Below are positions 21,871 through 35,700 of a DNA stretch of 64,000 nucleotides, piece after piece; position 1 is the stretch's first letter, and the number at the start of each line of letters is the position of its first letter. A program made the translations under genes and the position numbers. This DNA comes from Amia ocellicauda. Taxonomy: Eukaryota; Chordata; Actinopteri; Amiiformes; Amiidae. Where the stretch lies: NCBI RefSeq assembly GCF_036373705.1, contig NC_089860.1:36796921-36860920 (forward strand). The letters are read 5' to 3'. The notes beneath the pieces are model-generated. The model ran no database searches, was not told the DNA's origin, and saw only the letters and a program-made list of their open reading frames with translations.

Positions 21871-22978
21871 ATTTGCATGTGAGCTTTATATTTATTTTGC
21901 AAACTGCGCATTTATCATTTAGATTTAACATTTATATTAATATTTAACATTTAGATTTATATACGGCTTAATTATTTACTAAATGTGGAAAAAAAACACC
22001 AGGTTTAACTTAAATGTGTGAAAAAAGTGCACTGTTTTACATTTGGCGCCGACAGATTGAACTAATATTTCCCAAAGGAGAATTGCTGGCAAAAAAGGTC
22101 CATGTGAGGTAAGTCTTTTCCAGAGGTTAGTGTCAATTGCTGGTTTGTTGGTCAAGCCCTGCCTTTGCCAAATGTTCAACACATGTACATATTTGTCTGT
22201 TTAAGAAAAAAGGGCCAATCATGTGTAAGAATAGAGCAGACATTAATTCAATCATATATCAATTAACTAATTCAACAACTTCACAAATGGCATTTTCTGC
22301 ACAAGAGAACGATCTGCCCGCTGAAATCTGAAATTGGGGTTTTCTTAACATTTTGAGCCACACTGACGCCTGGAGGCTGCAATACAGGTGAACATTTGAA
22401 TTATTGGACACGTGTATACAACAGGGTTAAATGCTACTACCGATCAAAACCAGCGACCACTGTAGAGCCAATTATGCATTTTATAAAAAATTGAGCTTCA
22501 GAGTGTTTTGCATTATATTTCTGGTAATTTCACGACCCTTTAGTGTCACTTCTCTTTCGTAGAAAAGGAGTTTGCCACTATAAGGGTGGGTTACATGTAT
22601 AGGTTAGCCTATGTTCTTGTGTTGATTTGATCACATTTTAGCATTTTAAATACATAAAGGTGTGATTGGGATTAGTATGAAATGTAGAAAAACAACAGAC
22701 TCGTTATATTGCATGTGTGTTCCTTAATTATAATGAATGCTAGGCAACATCTGATAATAATATTAATACATTATACACAAATCAGCGAAGTGAATTAAAC
22801 CATTAGATTTCATCCATCATTGCGTGTTTTCGAATGATTTCTATACTGGTGTCATTGTATAATTTGCTAACAATAACAACTAGACGTCTCTCGAAGATCA
22901 CAATAGTCTTTTTTGTTTTGTGTTATCTGCGCAGAATATACACAGTTATATATTTTAAGTTTAATATAACATTATATA

Positions 22979-22998
22979 TATTATTATATATTATTATT

Positions 22999-23045
<47 letters not shown>
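22979..23045. repeat. (ATT/AAT)n microsatellite
   Basis: Runs of tattatt followed by about 20 aat units. Confidence 0.95.
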
Positions 23046-23047
<2 letters not shown>

Positions 23048-23320
23048 TTTCTTGGCAGACGCCCTTATCCAGGGCGACTTAAACATAAGTGCAAAACAAA
23101 GTACAAAAATACAGTTCAATAAAGGCATCAATCATTACAAATTCAATTTAACTAAAACACAGCATTTTACAACTTCCAATTTACACAGGTAAGTACAGTA
23201 AGTGAGGTCCTACATCCTGGACGGTAAAGCTAAGTCCTGTCAAGATGTAGAGTCACAGTCAAGGGCTACGGGAAAGGGAGCAAGGAGGAAAACAAATCGA
23301 AAACAAGAAGCATAATAAAG
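23046..23320. mobile_element. Fish SINE/LINE 3' tail (ggcagacgcccttatccagggcg family)
   Basis: Begins atttcttggcagacgcccttatccagg, a word repeated widely in ray-finned fish genomes as the 3' part of SINEs and LINEs. The remaining sequence is degenerate. It is bounded by two microsatellites. Confidence 0.7.
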
Positions 23321-23359
23321 TAGTAGTAGACCTAGTAGTAGTAGTAGTAGTAGTAGTAT
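23321..23359. repeat. (TAG)n microsatellite
   Basis: About 12 tag units, interrupted once. Confidence 0.9.
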
Positions 23360-23662
23360 AAAAACGTTGTTAAAATGACCCATGTTCTAACTTTAACATT
23401 CAACTTTGACATTTAGTGCATTCACGCACAAGGCTATTCAGCATGTCTTATAGAAAGGCGTCCAATGACGCTGTACAGTATATAAACATAGAAGCAAACG
23501 GATATTTTTATTTTATGATGGCCGTGCTCTTTATGGTTCGTAATAGATGTAAATTACGACCTTTGAGTGATACATAATTTCCGTGTGGGTTTAAATTGTA
23601 ATTTATTCTATTATATGTTTAAAACGCTATTATCAGTGTGCTGTAAGGCATCGAGGTCTTTG

Positions 23663-23745
23663 TTACGTCATGTATTCGAAACAGGGCATTGCGTCTTTTC
23701 GCCATTATGACGTCATGGTGGTTCTCGAACACCTTAGACTATAAG
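23663..23745 (+). promoter_or_regulatory. Putative core promoter with CRE sites for the coiled-coil gene
   Basis: A full CRE palindrome TGACGTCA lies at 23708-23715 and a half site TTACGTCA at 23663-23670. A TATA-like ctataag is at about 23739-23745, all within 135 bp upstream of the ATG at 23796. CRE sites this close to a start are typical of CREB/CREM-driven genes, including many germ-cell genes. The tissue is inference. Confidence 0.5.
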
Positions 23746-23795
23746 TTTGTGAGCACAGCTAATACTCATACTAAATGTGCTACTGTCCAGTGAAG

Positions 23796-26700
23796 ATGGA
23801 TTTGAAGTCGATGTTGCCATACACTGTCCCTGGAGCTGTGCTGGCGGCTGTCGCGTGGCAGTGCTACAAGACACCCCAAAACAAAAACAAAGTGGACGAT
23901 TCTGCAGGTGGGTCATAAACCTTAGAATTGTTTCATCATCTCTTTGTCTAATGCTATTGCTTGTGTTGTAAAGAAGACTCTGAACCTTCCTGTACCATTG
24001 CCAACAAGTCTAGCTAATTACACCTTGCAAAACAAAATTAAACATACAAAGGTCCATTACTTGTCCACCATCTTTAGTCTCCACCTTACAAGAGTTTCCT
24101 GTCAATTGCTCTTGCTCCTCCAAGTCTTAAAATTTGAAACATCCTTCTGCAGCACCTTGCACACAATCAGTGAACAGTCTTCATGTGTAACTGCAAATTA
24201 GTGCTGTCAAAAAGCTTTTGTTTTTAAGATGAAAACAGGGTTTTTACTTTTGTACAACCCAAATGTTAGCACAATGCATATCAAATGTTCAACAGTCTCA
24301 TTATGGTGTCTTGGTGGTGTGTGTGTAGAATTTATTAATCTGAACTCTCCAGCACAGGTGGCAGAGGGGACCACGGAGGTCTGATGCCAGAGCTCAGCAG
24401 CTCAGTAAGGGCCAGGTCAGCTCAGGCTGCATGTGGTGAATGTAGCTGGGACAGTGCACACTCCCCTGCTTCACTAGCCTATGTGGAAATGTGCCCCCCC
24501 CACGCCTGTGTCATGCTTCAGGGCAGAGCGGGGCCCTGAAGCTTTGTGTTGACTGTACACTGTGTTGTTTGCAGGCTCCGATGTGCAGACCATGCCAGCA
24601 GAGGAGATCGCCGGCTGCGCCAGCCAAGCCACACGGGCGCAGACACCAGATCCCAACATCCAGGAGGCCATGGTTCCCAAGGTGAGAACGTCTGAAGGAA
24701 GGCCAGAGAATCTGAGGACGGCTAGAAGGGAAACTGACGCTTAGGAGATTGAGGGGGAATCAGGCTGCTTCACTGGGGAGCTCACTGCCTAACCTTCCCA
24801 TGTTGAAACCCAGGCTATTGTCAGTACCCCAGGCTACTAGAGGCTGGTGAAGAGGTAGTGGTGCCACCTGATCCACAGGCTGGGGATGAGGTGTGTAGCC
24901 AAGATACACAATAATAGCTTGACTGGAGAGAGAAGCAGAAGACTCAGTGCATTCAGGACTGTGACACCCTTTTGTGTGCGTCTGTCTGGTGTATGTCAGC
25001 TGTAATTGTGTGTCTCCGTGTGTGTCTGTCCATCCACAGGAGGAGCTCTGCACACTGCAAAAGAGCCATGATGAAGCCCTGGAGACAGTGCGCGCCATGG
25101 AGGGCCAGCTGGAGACCCTCCAACGTGACATGAATGAATTGCGGCTCACCCTACAAAACGCAGAAGAGGACAGGAGCATGGTAAGGAGGGCAGGGCTGTA
25201 TCCTTGCAATCATCATTTCACTGTATTTTAGGCCGTACAGAAGATGTTGGTATATGCCACAATGTGTTTGAAGACTAGTATAGTCCTATACTATAGTTTT
25301 ATGGATATTGTCCAACCCTAATGGTGAGAGAATCTCTCCTCACAGGCCCTCACACTCTCTATCTAACTCTGATTAAGCTCTTCTCGGTTGGAGCAAAAAT
25401 CAAGTTGAGAGTTTTATCCCTGATATGTAATATAAAGGTCAAATCAGCTGTTTTGGAATCCAGCAGTGTGTGGAACGGGCCTGTTCTCTTGTGTTGCAGG
25501 AGCTGCAGAGACACAGGCAGGAGAAGATGGAGCTGGAGGCTCAAGTCTGCGCTTATCAGGACAAAGAGACGCTCAGGAGGGTGAGTACCGAAGGTTTCTG
25601 GTGATTTTGGTGTGTCCAGCGCAGCCCCGGATTCCCACAGTTAAAGTTATCGTGTAAGAAAACAAACCAGGAAAAACATCACAAATGTTACAAGTTACCT
25701 CAAGGGCCTGGATGATTCTCAGTATAAATATAATAGTGTGACGGGGTGGGGTTGGGCAGAGGTCCCCGGCAGACAAGCGGGACCCCCCGTTTAATCCCAC
25801 ACGAAGCAACCTTCCATATAACTCCTGGGACTACGCCACCTTTAGGTTTATTATGGTTAGGGGAAACCCCTTACTATCCCAAGTAACATGCAGTCGCCCA
25901 CAGAGCCACCATGGACAGAATCAAATACACAATGTTTATTCATGATACACATTGAGACCAGATCCACATTTGCCTCATTCAAAAGGGAAAACAAATACTT
26001 GATACTCAACGAAAACACACAAACAATACAATCATACATCAATCTTCGTAACCACTTATCCATGTGGGTCGAGGGGGACGCCAGAGCTGATCCCAGCAAA
26101 CATAGTGCACAAGGTGGGAATACACCCAGGATGGGACACCAGTCCATTGCTGGGCACACACACACAGGACAAATTAGTGTGGCCAATCAACCTAACCAGC
26201 ACATCTTTGGATGGGGGGAGAACATACAAACTCCACACAGACAGACACCCTGAGCCGATACTCGAACCCAGGACCCCTGGAGCTGTGAGGCAGGAGCACT
26301 AACCACCACACCACCATGCCACCCTACAACCATACATAGAAAACGAAATCCTTAGATTATTAAAAACACTCCTTCCCTTTCTTACGATAATGAGACTCAA
26401 GACAGACATACAAACTAAAGAGATCCCGTTTCCCTTCAGCTCCCTCCCTTTTCTCTTCATTCAGAGACCTTTAAGCCGTCCTTCCTTCGCCCCCTCCATG
26501 GCTTCCTTTAGAATCCAGTGTCCACATAATAAGCAGTCCGTCTCATTCCGCCAGTGCAGCAAAGTCCAGGCACGGCACCCACAGAGCCACCAGTAAATAC
26601 AGCGCTTATTTCCCACCCGCATCTTCTAACAGCCCAATAACTACGACATGCTCCAATACAACTCTCCACATTGCCAAGGCCGCGCCATTCGACTACAGCA

Positions 26701-29700
26701 CGCAGGTGAGGCCCGAGCTGTACCATGGCACTGTACTCTGCTTCCAGTCGCTCTCCTCGGAGCCCCCCGCCGACTGTCCTGAATACATATAGCAATGTCC
26801 ACTCAACTCTGGACAGTGCATCAAACTCCGTCTCGGGTCTCGGGTCTCGGGTCCCCATGATACACGGAAGGGGGGCGGCAACCACCGATTTCAACCTTTC
26901 CATACGGCAGGCTGCCGCACACACCTGTCACTTCCACATCTCCCGATCTCTGAACTCTCTCTCAGCCCCTGCTTTTGAATCCGGGGCTCTCACGCAGAGG
27001 GAACGCCTCCCAATTCAAAATCCAGTGTGTGTGCAGTTAGATGATTTCTTTAAATCAATAATTAGTTAAATACACACGTGTTAACGCAATCATGGAGGAA
27101 AACAATAAAATAACTAAGGCACTTTTGCGCAATCAAAATAATCAACACAACAACCGAAAAAAACAAAGCTCTGTTACCTCCTGTGACACTAGCTTGGCTG
27201 GAGAGGAAAGCAGAAGACTCACTGCGTTCAGGACTGTGACATCCTTTTGTGTGCGTCTGTCTGGTGTATGTCAGCTGTAATTGTGTGTCTCTGTGTGTGT
27301 CTGTCCATCCACAGGAGGAGCTCTGCACACTGCATGAGAGACTTAGTGAAGCCCTGGCGAAAGCGTATGTCATGGAGAGTCGGTGGGAAACCCTGCAATT
27401 TGACATGACTGAATTGCGGCTCACCCTGGAGAACGCAGAAGAGGACAGGAGCATAGTAAGGAGGGCAGGGCTGTATCCTTGCCATCATCATTTCACTGTA
27501 TTTTAGGCCGTACAGAAGATGTTGGTATATGCCACAATGTGTTTGAAGACTAGTATAGTCCTATACTACAGTTTTATGGACATTGTCCAACCCTAATGGT
27601 GAGAGAATCTCTCCTCACAGGCCCTCACACTCTCTATCTAACTCTGATTAAGCTCTTCTCGGTTGGAGCAAAAATAAAGTTGAGAGTTTTAACCCTGATA
27701 TGTAATATAAAGGTCAAATCAGCTGTTTTGGAATCCAGCAGTGTGTGGAACGGGCCTGTTCCCTTGTGTTGCAGGAGCAGCAGAGACACAGGCAGGAGAA
27801 GATGGAGCTGGAGACTCGAGTCTGCGCTCTTCAGGACAAAGAGACGCTCAGGAAGGTGAGTATCGAAGGTGTCTGATGATTTTGGTGACACTGGACGGCC
27901 TGCCCGTCACTGACATCCCTTCTGTGTTCATAACTGGAGGGAGGTCTGTGTGTAATCCACACAGCCACCCATGTGTCCAGCGCAGCCCCGGGTTCCCACA
28001 GTTAAAGTTATTGTGTAAGAAAATAATAAACCAGGAAAAACATCACAAATGTTACAAGTTACCCCAAGGGCCTGGATCATTCTCAGTATAAATATAATAG
28101 CTTGGCTGGAGAGGAAAGCAGAAGACTCAGTGCATTCAGGACTGTGACACCCTTTTGTGTGCGTCTGTCTGGTGTATGTCAGCTGTAATTGTGTGTCTCT
28201 GTGTGTGTCTGTCCATCCACAGGAGGAGCTCTGCACACTGCAAAAGAGCTGTGATGAAGCCCTGGAGACAGTGCGCGCCATGGAGGGTCAGCGGGAGACC
28301 CTGCTACGTCACATGGACGAATTGCGGCTCACCCTGCAAAACGCAGAAGAGGACAGGAGCATAGTAAGGAGGGCAGGGCTGTATCCTTGCCATCATCATT
28401 TCACTGTATTTTAGGCCGTACAGAAGATGTTGGTATATGCCACAATGTGTTTGAAGACTAGTATAGTCCTATACTATAGTTTTATGGACATTGTCCAACC
28501 CTAATGGTGAGAGAATCTCTCCTCACAGGCCCTCACACTCTCTATCTAACTCTGATTAAGCTCTTCTCGGTTGGAGCAAAAATCAAGTTGAGAGTTTTAA
28601 CCCTGATATGTAATATAAAGGTCAAATCAGCTGTTTTGGAATCCAGCAGTGTGTGGAACGGGCCTGTTCTCTTGTGTTGCAGGATCTGCAGAGACACAGG
28701 CAGGGGAAGATGGAGCTGGAGGCTCAAGTCTGCGCTCTTCAGGACAAAGAGACGCTCAGGAAGGTGAGTATCGAAGGTTTCTGGTGATTTTGGTGTGTCC
28801 AGCGCAGCCCCGGATTCCCACAGTTAAAGTTATCGTGTAAGAAAACAAACCAGGAAAAACATCACAAATGTTACAAGTTACCTCAAGGGCCTGGATGATT
28901 CTCAGTATAAATATAATAGTGTGACGGGGTGGGGTTGGGCAGAGGTCCCCGGCAGACAAGCGGGACCCCTCGTTTAATCCCACACGAAGCAACCTTCCAT
29001 ATAACTCCTGGGACTACGCCACCTTTAGGTATATTATGTTGAGGGGAAACCCCTTACTATCCCAAGTAACATGCAGTTGCCCACAGAGCCACCATGGACA
29101 GAATCAAATACACAATGTTTATTCATGATACACATTGAGACCAGATCCACATTTGCCTCATTCAAAAGGGAAAACAAATACTTGATACTCAACGAAAACA
29201 CACAAACAATACAACCACTTATCCATGTGGGTCAAGGGGGACGCCAGAGCTGATCCCAGCAAACATAGTGCACAGGGTGGGAATACACCCAGGATGGGAC
29301 ACCAGTCCATCACTGGGCACACACACTCACAGGACAAATTAGTGTGGCCAATCAACCTAACCAGCACATCTTTGGATGGGGGGAGGAAACCCACACGGGC
29401 ACGGGGAGAACATACAAACTCCACACAGACAGACACCTTGAGCCGATACTCGAACCCAGGAACCTTGGAGCTATGAGGCAGGAGCACTAACCACCGCACC
29501 ACCATGCCACCCTACAACCATACATAGAAAACGAAATCCTTAGATTATTAAAAACACTCCTTCCCTTTCTTACGATAATGAGACTCAAGACAGACATACA
29601 AACTAAAGAGATCCCGTTTCCCTTCAGCTCCCTCCCTTTTCTCTTCATTCAGAGTCCTTTAAGCCGTCCTTCCTTCGCCCCCTCCATGGCTTCCTTTAGA

Positions 29701-32700
29701 ATCCAGTGTCCACATAATAAGCAGTCCGTCTCATTCCGCCAGTGCAGCAAAGTCCAGGCACGGCACCCACAGAGCCACCAGTAAATACAGCGCTTATTTC
29801 CCACCCGCATCTTCTAACAGCCCGATAACTACGACATGCTCCAATACAACTCTCCACATTGCCAAGGCCGCGCCATTCGACTACAGCACGAAGGGGAGGC
29901 CCGAGCTGTACCATGGCACTGTACTCTGCTTCCAGTCGCTCTCCTCGGAGCCCCCCGCCGACTGTCCTGAATACATATAGCAATGTCCACTCAACTCTGG
30001 ACAGTGCATCAAACTCCGTCTCGGGTCTCGGGTCTCGGGTCCCCATGATACACGGAAGGGGGGCGGCAACCACCGATTTCAACCTTTCCATACGGCAGGC
30101 TGCCGCACACACCTGTCACTTCCACATCTCCCGATCTCTGAACTCTCTCTCAGCCCCTCCTTTTGAATCCGGGGCTCTCACGCAGAGGGGACGCCTCCCA
30201 ATTCAAAAACCAGTGTGTGTGCAGTTAGATGATTTCTTTAAATCAATAATTAGTTAAATACACACGTGTTAACGCAATCATGGAGGAAAACAACAAAATA
30301 ACTAAGGCACTTTTGCGCAATCAAAATAATCAACACAACAACCAAAAAAAACAAAGCCCTGTTACCTCCTGTGACACTAGCTTGGCTGGAGAGGAAAGCA
30401 GAAGACTCAGTGCGTTCAGGACTGTGACACCCTTTTGTGTGCGTCTGTCTGGTGTATGTCAGCTGTAATTGTGTGTCTCTGTGTGTGTCTGTCCATCCAC
30501 AGGAGGAGCTCTGCACACTGCATGAGAGCCTTAGTGAAGCCCAGGCGAAAGCGTATGTCATGGAGAGTCGGTGGGAAACCCTGCAATTTGACATGACTGA
30601 ATTGCGGCTCACCCTGGAAAACTCAGAAGAGGACAGGAGCATAGTAAGGAGGGCAGGGCTGTATCCTTGCCATCATCATTTCACTGTATTTTAGGCCGTA
30701 CAGAAGATGTTGGTATATGCCACAATGTGTTTGAAGACTAGTATAGTCCTATACTACAGTTTTATGGACATTGTCCAACCCTAATGGTGAGAGAATCTCT
30801 CCTCACAGGCCCTCCCTCTCTCTATCTAACTCTGATTAAGCTCTTCTCGGTTGGAGCAAAAATCAAGTTGAGAGTTTTAACCCTGATATGTAATATAAAG
30901 GTCAAATCAGCTGTTTTGGAATCCAGCAGTGTGTGGAACGGGCCTGTTCCCTTGTGTTGCAGGAGCAGCAGAGACACAGGCAGGAGAAGATGGAGCTGGA
31001 GACTCGAGTCTGCGCTCTTCAGGACAAAGAGACGCTCAGGAAGGTGAGTATCGAAGGTGTCTGATGATTTTGGTGACACTGGACGGCCTGCCCGTCACTG
31101 ACATCCCTTCTGTGTTCATAACTGGAGGGAGGTCTGTGTGTAATCCACACAGCCACCCATGTGTCCAGCGTAGCCCCGGATTCCCACAGTTAAAGTTATT
31201 GTGTAAGAAAATACTAAACCAGGAAAAACATCACAAATGTTACAAGTTACCCCAAGGGCCTGGATCATTCTCAGTATAAATATAATAGCTTGGCTGGAGA
31301 GGAAAGCAGAAGACTCAGTGCATTCAGGACTGTGACACCCTTTTGTGTGCGTCTGTCTGGTGTATGTCAGCTGTAATTGTGTGTCTCCGTGTGTGTCTGT
31401 CCATCCACAGGAGGAGCTCTGCACACTGCAAAAGAGCTGTGATGAAGCCCTGGAGACAGTGCGCGCCATGGAGGGTCAGCGGGAGACCCTGCTACGTGAC
31501 ATGGACGAATTGCGGCTCACCCTGCAAAACGCAGAAGATGACAGGAGCATAGTAAGGAGGGCAGGGCTGTATCCTTGCCATCATCATTTCACTGTATTTT
31601 AGGCCGTACAGAAGATGTTGGTATATGCCACAATGTGTTTGAAGACTAGTATAGTCCTATACTATAGTTTTATGGACATTGTCCAACCCTAATGGTGAGA
31701 GAATCTCTCCTCACAGGCCCTCACACTCTCTATCTAACTCTGATTAAGCTCTTCTCGGTTGTAGCAAAAATCAAATTGATAGTTTTAACCCTGATATGTA
31801 ATATAAAGGTCAAATCAGCCGTTTTGGAATCCAGCAGTGTGTGGAACGGGCCTGTTCTCTTGTGTTGCAGGATCTGCAGAGACACAGGCAGGAGAAGATG
31901 GAGCTGGAGGCTCAAGTCTGCGCTCATCAGGACAAAGAGACGCTCAGGAGGGTGAGTACCGAAGGTTTCTGGTGATTTTGGTGTGTCCAGCGCAGCCCCG
32001 GATTCCCACAGTTAAAGTTATCGTGTAAGAAAACAAACCAGGAAAAACATCACAAATGTTACAAGTTACCTCAAGGGCCTGGATGATTCTCAGTATAAAT
32101 ATAATAGTGTGACGGGGTTGGGTTGGGCAGAGGTCCCCGGCAGACAAGCGGGACCCCTCGTTTAATCCCACACGAAGCAACCTTCCATATAACTCCTGGG
32201 ACTACGCCACCTTTAGGTATATTATTTTGAGGGGAAACCCCTTACTATCCCAAGTAACATGCAGTTGCCCACAGAGCCACCATGGACAGAATCACATACA
32301 CAATGTTTATTCATGATACACATTGAGACCAGATCCACATTTGCCTCATTCAAAAGGGAAAACAAATACTTGAAACTCAACGAAAACACACAAACAATAC
32401 AACCACTTATCCATGTGGGTCGAGGGGGACGCCAGAGCTGATCCCAGCAAACATAGTGCACAAGGTGGGAATACACCCAGGATGGGACACCAGTCCATCA
32501 CTGGGCACACACACTCACAGGACAAATTAGTGTGGCCAATCAACCTAACCAGCACATCTTTGGATGGGGGGAGGAAACCCACACGGGCACGGGGAGAACA
32601 TACAAACTCCACACAGACAGACACCCTGAGCCGATACTTGAACCCAGGAACCTTGGAGCTATGAGGCAGGAGCACTAACCACCGCACCACCATGCCACCC

Positions 32701-35700
32701 TACAACTATACATAGAAAACGAAATCCTTAGATTATTAAAAACACTCCTTCCCTTTCTTACAATAATGAGACTCAAGACAGACATACAAACTAAAGAGAT
32801 CCCGTTTCCCTTCAGCTCCCTCCCTTTTCTCTTCATTCAGAGTCCTTTAAGCCGTCCTTCCTTCGCCCCCTCCATGGCTTCCTTTAGAATCCAGTGTCCA
32901 CATAATAAGCAGTCCGTCTCATTCCGCCAGTGCAGCAAAGTCCAGGCACGGCACCCACAGAGCCACCAGTAAATACAGCGCTTATTTCCCACCCGCATCT
33001 TCTAACAGCCCGATAACTACGACATGCTCCAATACAACTCTCCACATTGCCATGGCCGCGCCATTCGACTACAGCACGAAGGGGAGGCCCGAGCTGTACC
33101 ATGGCACTGTACTCTGCTTCCAGTCGCTCTCCTCGGAGCCCCCCGCCGACTGTCCTGAATACATATAGCAATGTCCACTCAACTCTGGACAGTGCATCAA
33201 ACTCCGTCTCGGGTCTCGGGTCCCCATGATACACGGAAGGGGGGCGGCAACCACCGATTTCAACCTTTCCATACGGCAGGCTGCCGCACACACCTGTCAC
33301 TTCCACATCTCCCGATCTCTGAACTCTCTCTCAGCCCCTCCTTTTGAATCCGGGGCTCTCACGCAGAGGGGACGCCTCCCAATTCAAAAACCAGTGTGTG
33401 TGCAGTTAGATGATTTCTTTAAATCAATAATTAGTTAAATACACACGTGTTAACGCAATCATGGAGGAAAACAACAAAATAACTAAGGCACTTTTGCGCA
33501 ATCAAAATAATCAACACAACAACCAAAAAAAACAAAGCCCTGTTACCTCCTGTGACACTAGCTTGGCTGGAGAGGAAAGCAGAAGACTCAGTGCGTTCAG
33601 GACTGTGACACCCTTTTGTGTGCGTCTGTCTGGTGTATGTCAGCTGTAATTGTGTGTCTCTGTGTGTGTCTGTCCATCCACAGGAGGAGCTCTGCACACT
33701 GCATGAGAGCCTTAGTGAAGCCCAGGCGAAAGCGTATGTCATGGAGAGTCGGTGGGAAACCCTGCAATTTGACATGACTGAATTGCGGCTCACCCTGGAA
33801 AACTCAGAAGAGGACAGGAGCATAGTAAGGAGGGCAGGGCTGTATCCTTGCCATCATCATTTCACTGTATTTTAGGCCGTACAGAAGATGTTGGTATATG
33901 CCACAATGTGTTTGAAGACTAGTATAGTCCTATACTACAGTTTTATGGACATTGTCCAACCCTAATGGTGAGAGAATCTCTCCTCACAGGCCCTCACTCT
34001 CTCTATCTAACTCTGATTAAGCTCTTCTCGGTTGGAGCAAAAATCAAGTTGAGAGTTTTAACCCTGATATGTAATATAAAGGTCAAATCAGCTGTTTTGG
34101 AATCCAGCAGTGTGTGGAACGGGCCTGTTCCCTTGTGTTGCAGGAGCAGCAGAGACACAGGCAGGAGAAGATGGAGCTGGAGACTCGAGTCTGCGCTCTT
34201 CAGGACAAAGAGACGCTCAGGAAGGTGAGTATCGAAGGTGTCTGATGATTTTGGTGACACTGGACGGCCTGCCCGTCACTGACATCCCTTCTGTGTTCAT
34301 AACTGGAGGGAGGTCTGTGTGTAATCCACACAGCCACCCATGTGTCCAGCGTAGCCCCGGATTCCCACAGTTAAAGTTATTGTGTAAGAAAATACTAAAC
34401 CAGGAAAAACATCACAAATGTTACAAGTTACCCCAAGGGCCTGGATCATTCTCAGTATAAATATAATAGCTTGGCTGGAGAGGAAAGCAGAAGACTCAGT
34501 GCATTCAGGACTGTGACACCCTTTTGTGTGCGTCTGTCTGGTGTATGTCAGCTGTAATTGTGTGTCTCCGTGTGTGTCTGTCCATCCACAGGAGGAGCTC
34601 TGCACACTGCAAAAGAGCTGTGATGAAGCCCTGGAGACAGTGCGCGCCATGGAGGGTCAGCGGGAGACCCTGCTACGTGACATGGACGAATTGCGGCTCA
34701 CCCTGCAAAACGCAGAAGATGACAGGAGCATAGTAAGGAGGGCAGGGCTGTATCCTTGCCATCATCATTTCACTGTATTTTAGGCCGTACAGAAGATGTT
34801 GGTATATGCCACAATGTGTTTGAAGACTAGTATAGTCCTATACTATAGTTTTATGGACATTGTCCAACCCTAATGGTGAGAGAATCTCTCCTCACAGGCC
34901 CTCACACTCTCTATCTAACTCTGATTAAGCTCTTCTCGGTTGGAGCAAAAATCAAATTGATAGTTTTAACCCTGATATGTAATATAAAGGTCAAATCAGC
35001 CGTTTTGGAATCCAGCAGTGTGTGGAACGGGCCTGTTCTCTTGTGTTGCAGGATCTGCAGAGACACAGGCAGGAGAAGATGGAGCTGGAGGCTCAAGTCT
35101 GCGCTCATCAGGACAAAGAGACGCTCAGGAGGGTGAGTACCGAAGGTTTCTGGTGATTTTGGTGTGTCCAGCGCAGCCCCGGATTCCCACAGTTAAAGTT
35201 ATCGTGTAAGAAAACAAACCAGGAAAAACATCACAAATGTTACAAGTTACCTCAAGGGCCTGGATGATTCTCAGTATAAATATAATAGTGTGACGGGGTG
35301 GGGTTGGGCAGATGTCCCCGGCAGACAAGCGGGACCCTCCGTTTAATCCCACACGAAGCAACCTTCCATATAACTCCTGGGACTACGCCACCTTTAGGTA
35401 TATTATGTTGAGGGGAAACCCCTTACTATCCCAAGTAACATGCAGTTGCCCACAGAGCCACCATGGACAGAATCAAATACACAATGTTTATTCATGATAC
35501 ACATTGAGACCAGATCCACATTTGCCTCATTCAAAAGGGAAAACAAATACTTGATACTCAACGAAAACACACAAACAATACAATCATACATCCATCTTCG
35601 TAACCACTTATCCATGTGGGTCAAGGGGGACGCCAGAGCTGATCCCAGCAAACATAGTGCACAAGGTGGGAATACACCCAGGATGGGACACCAGTCCATC

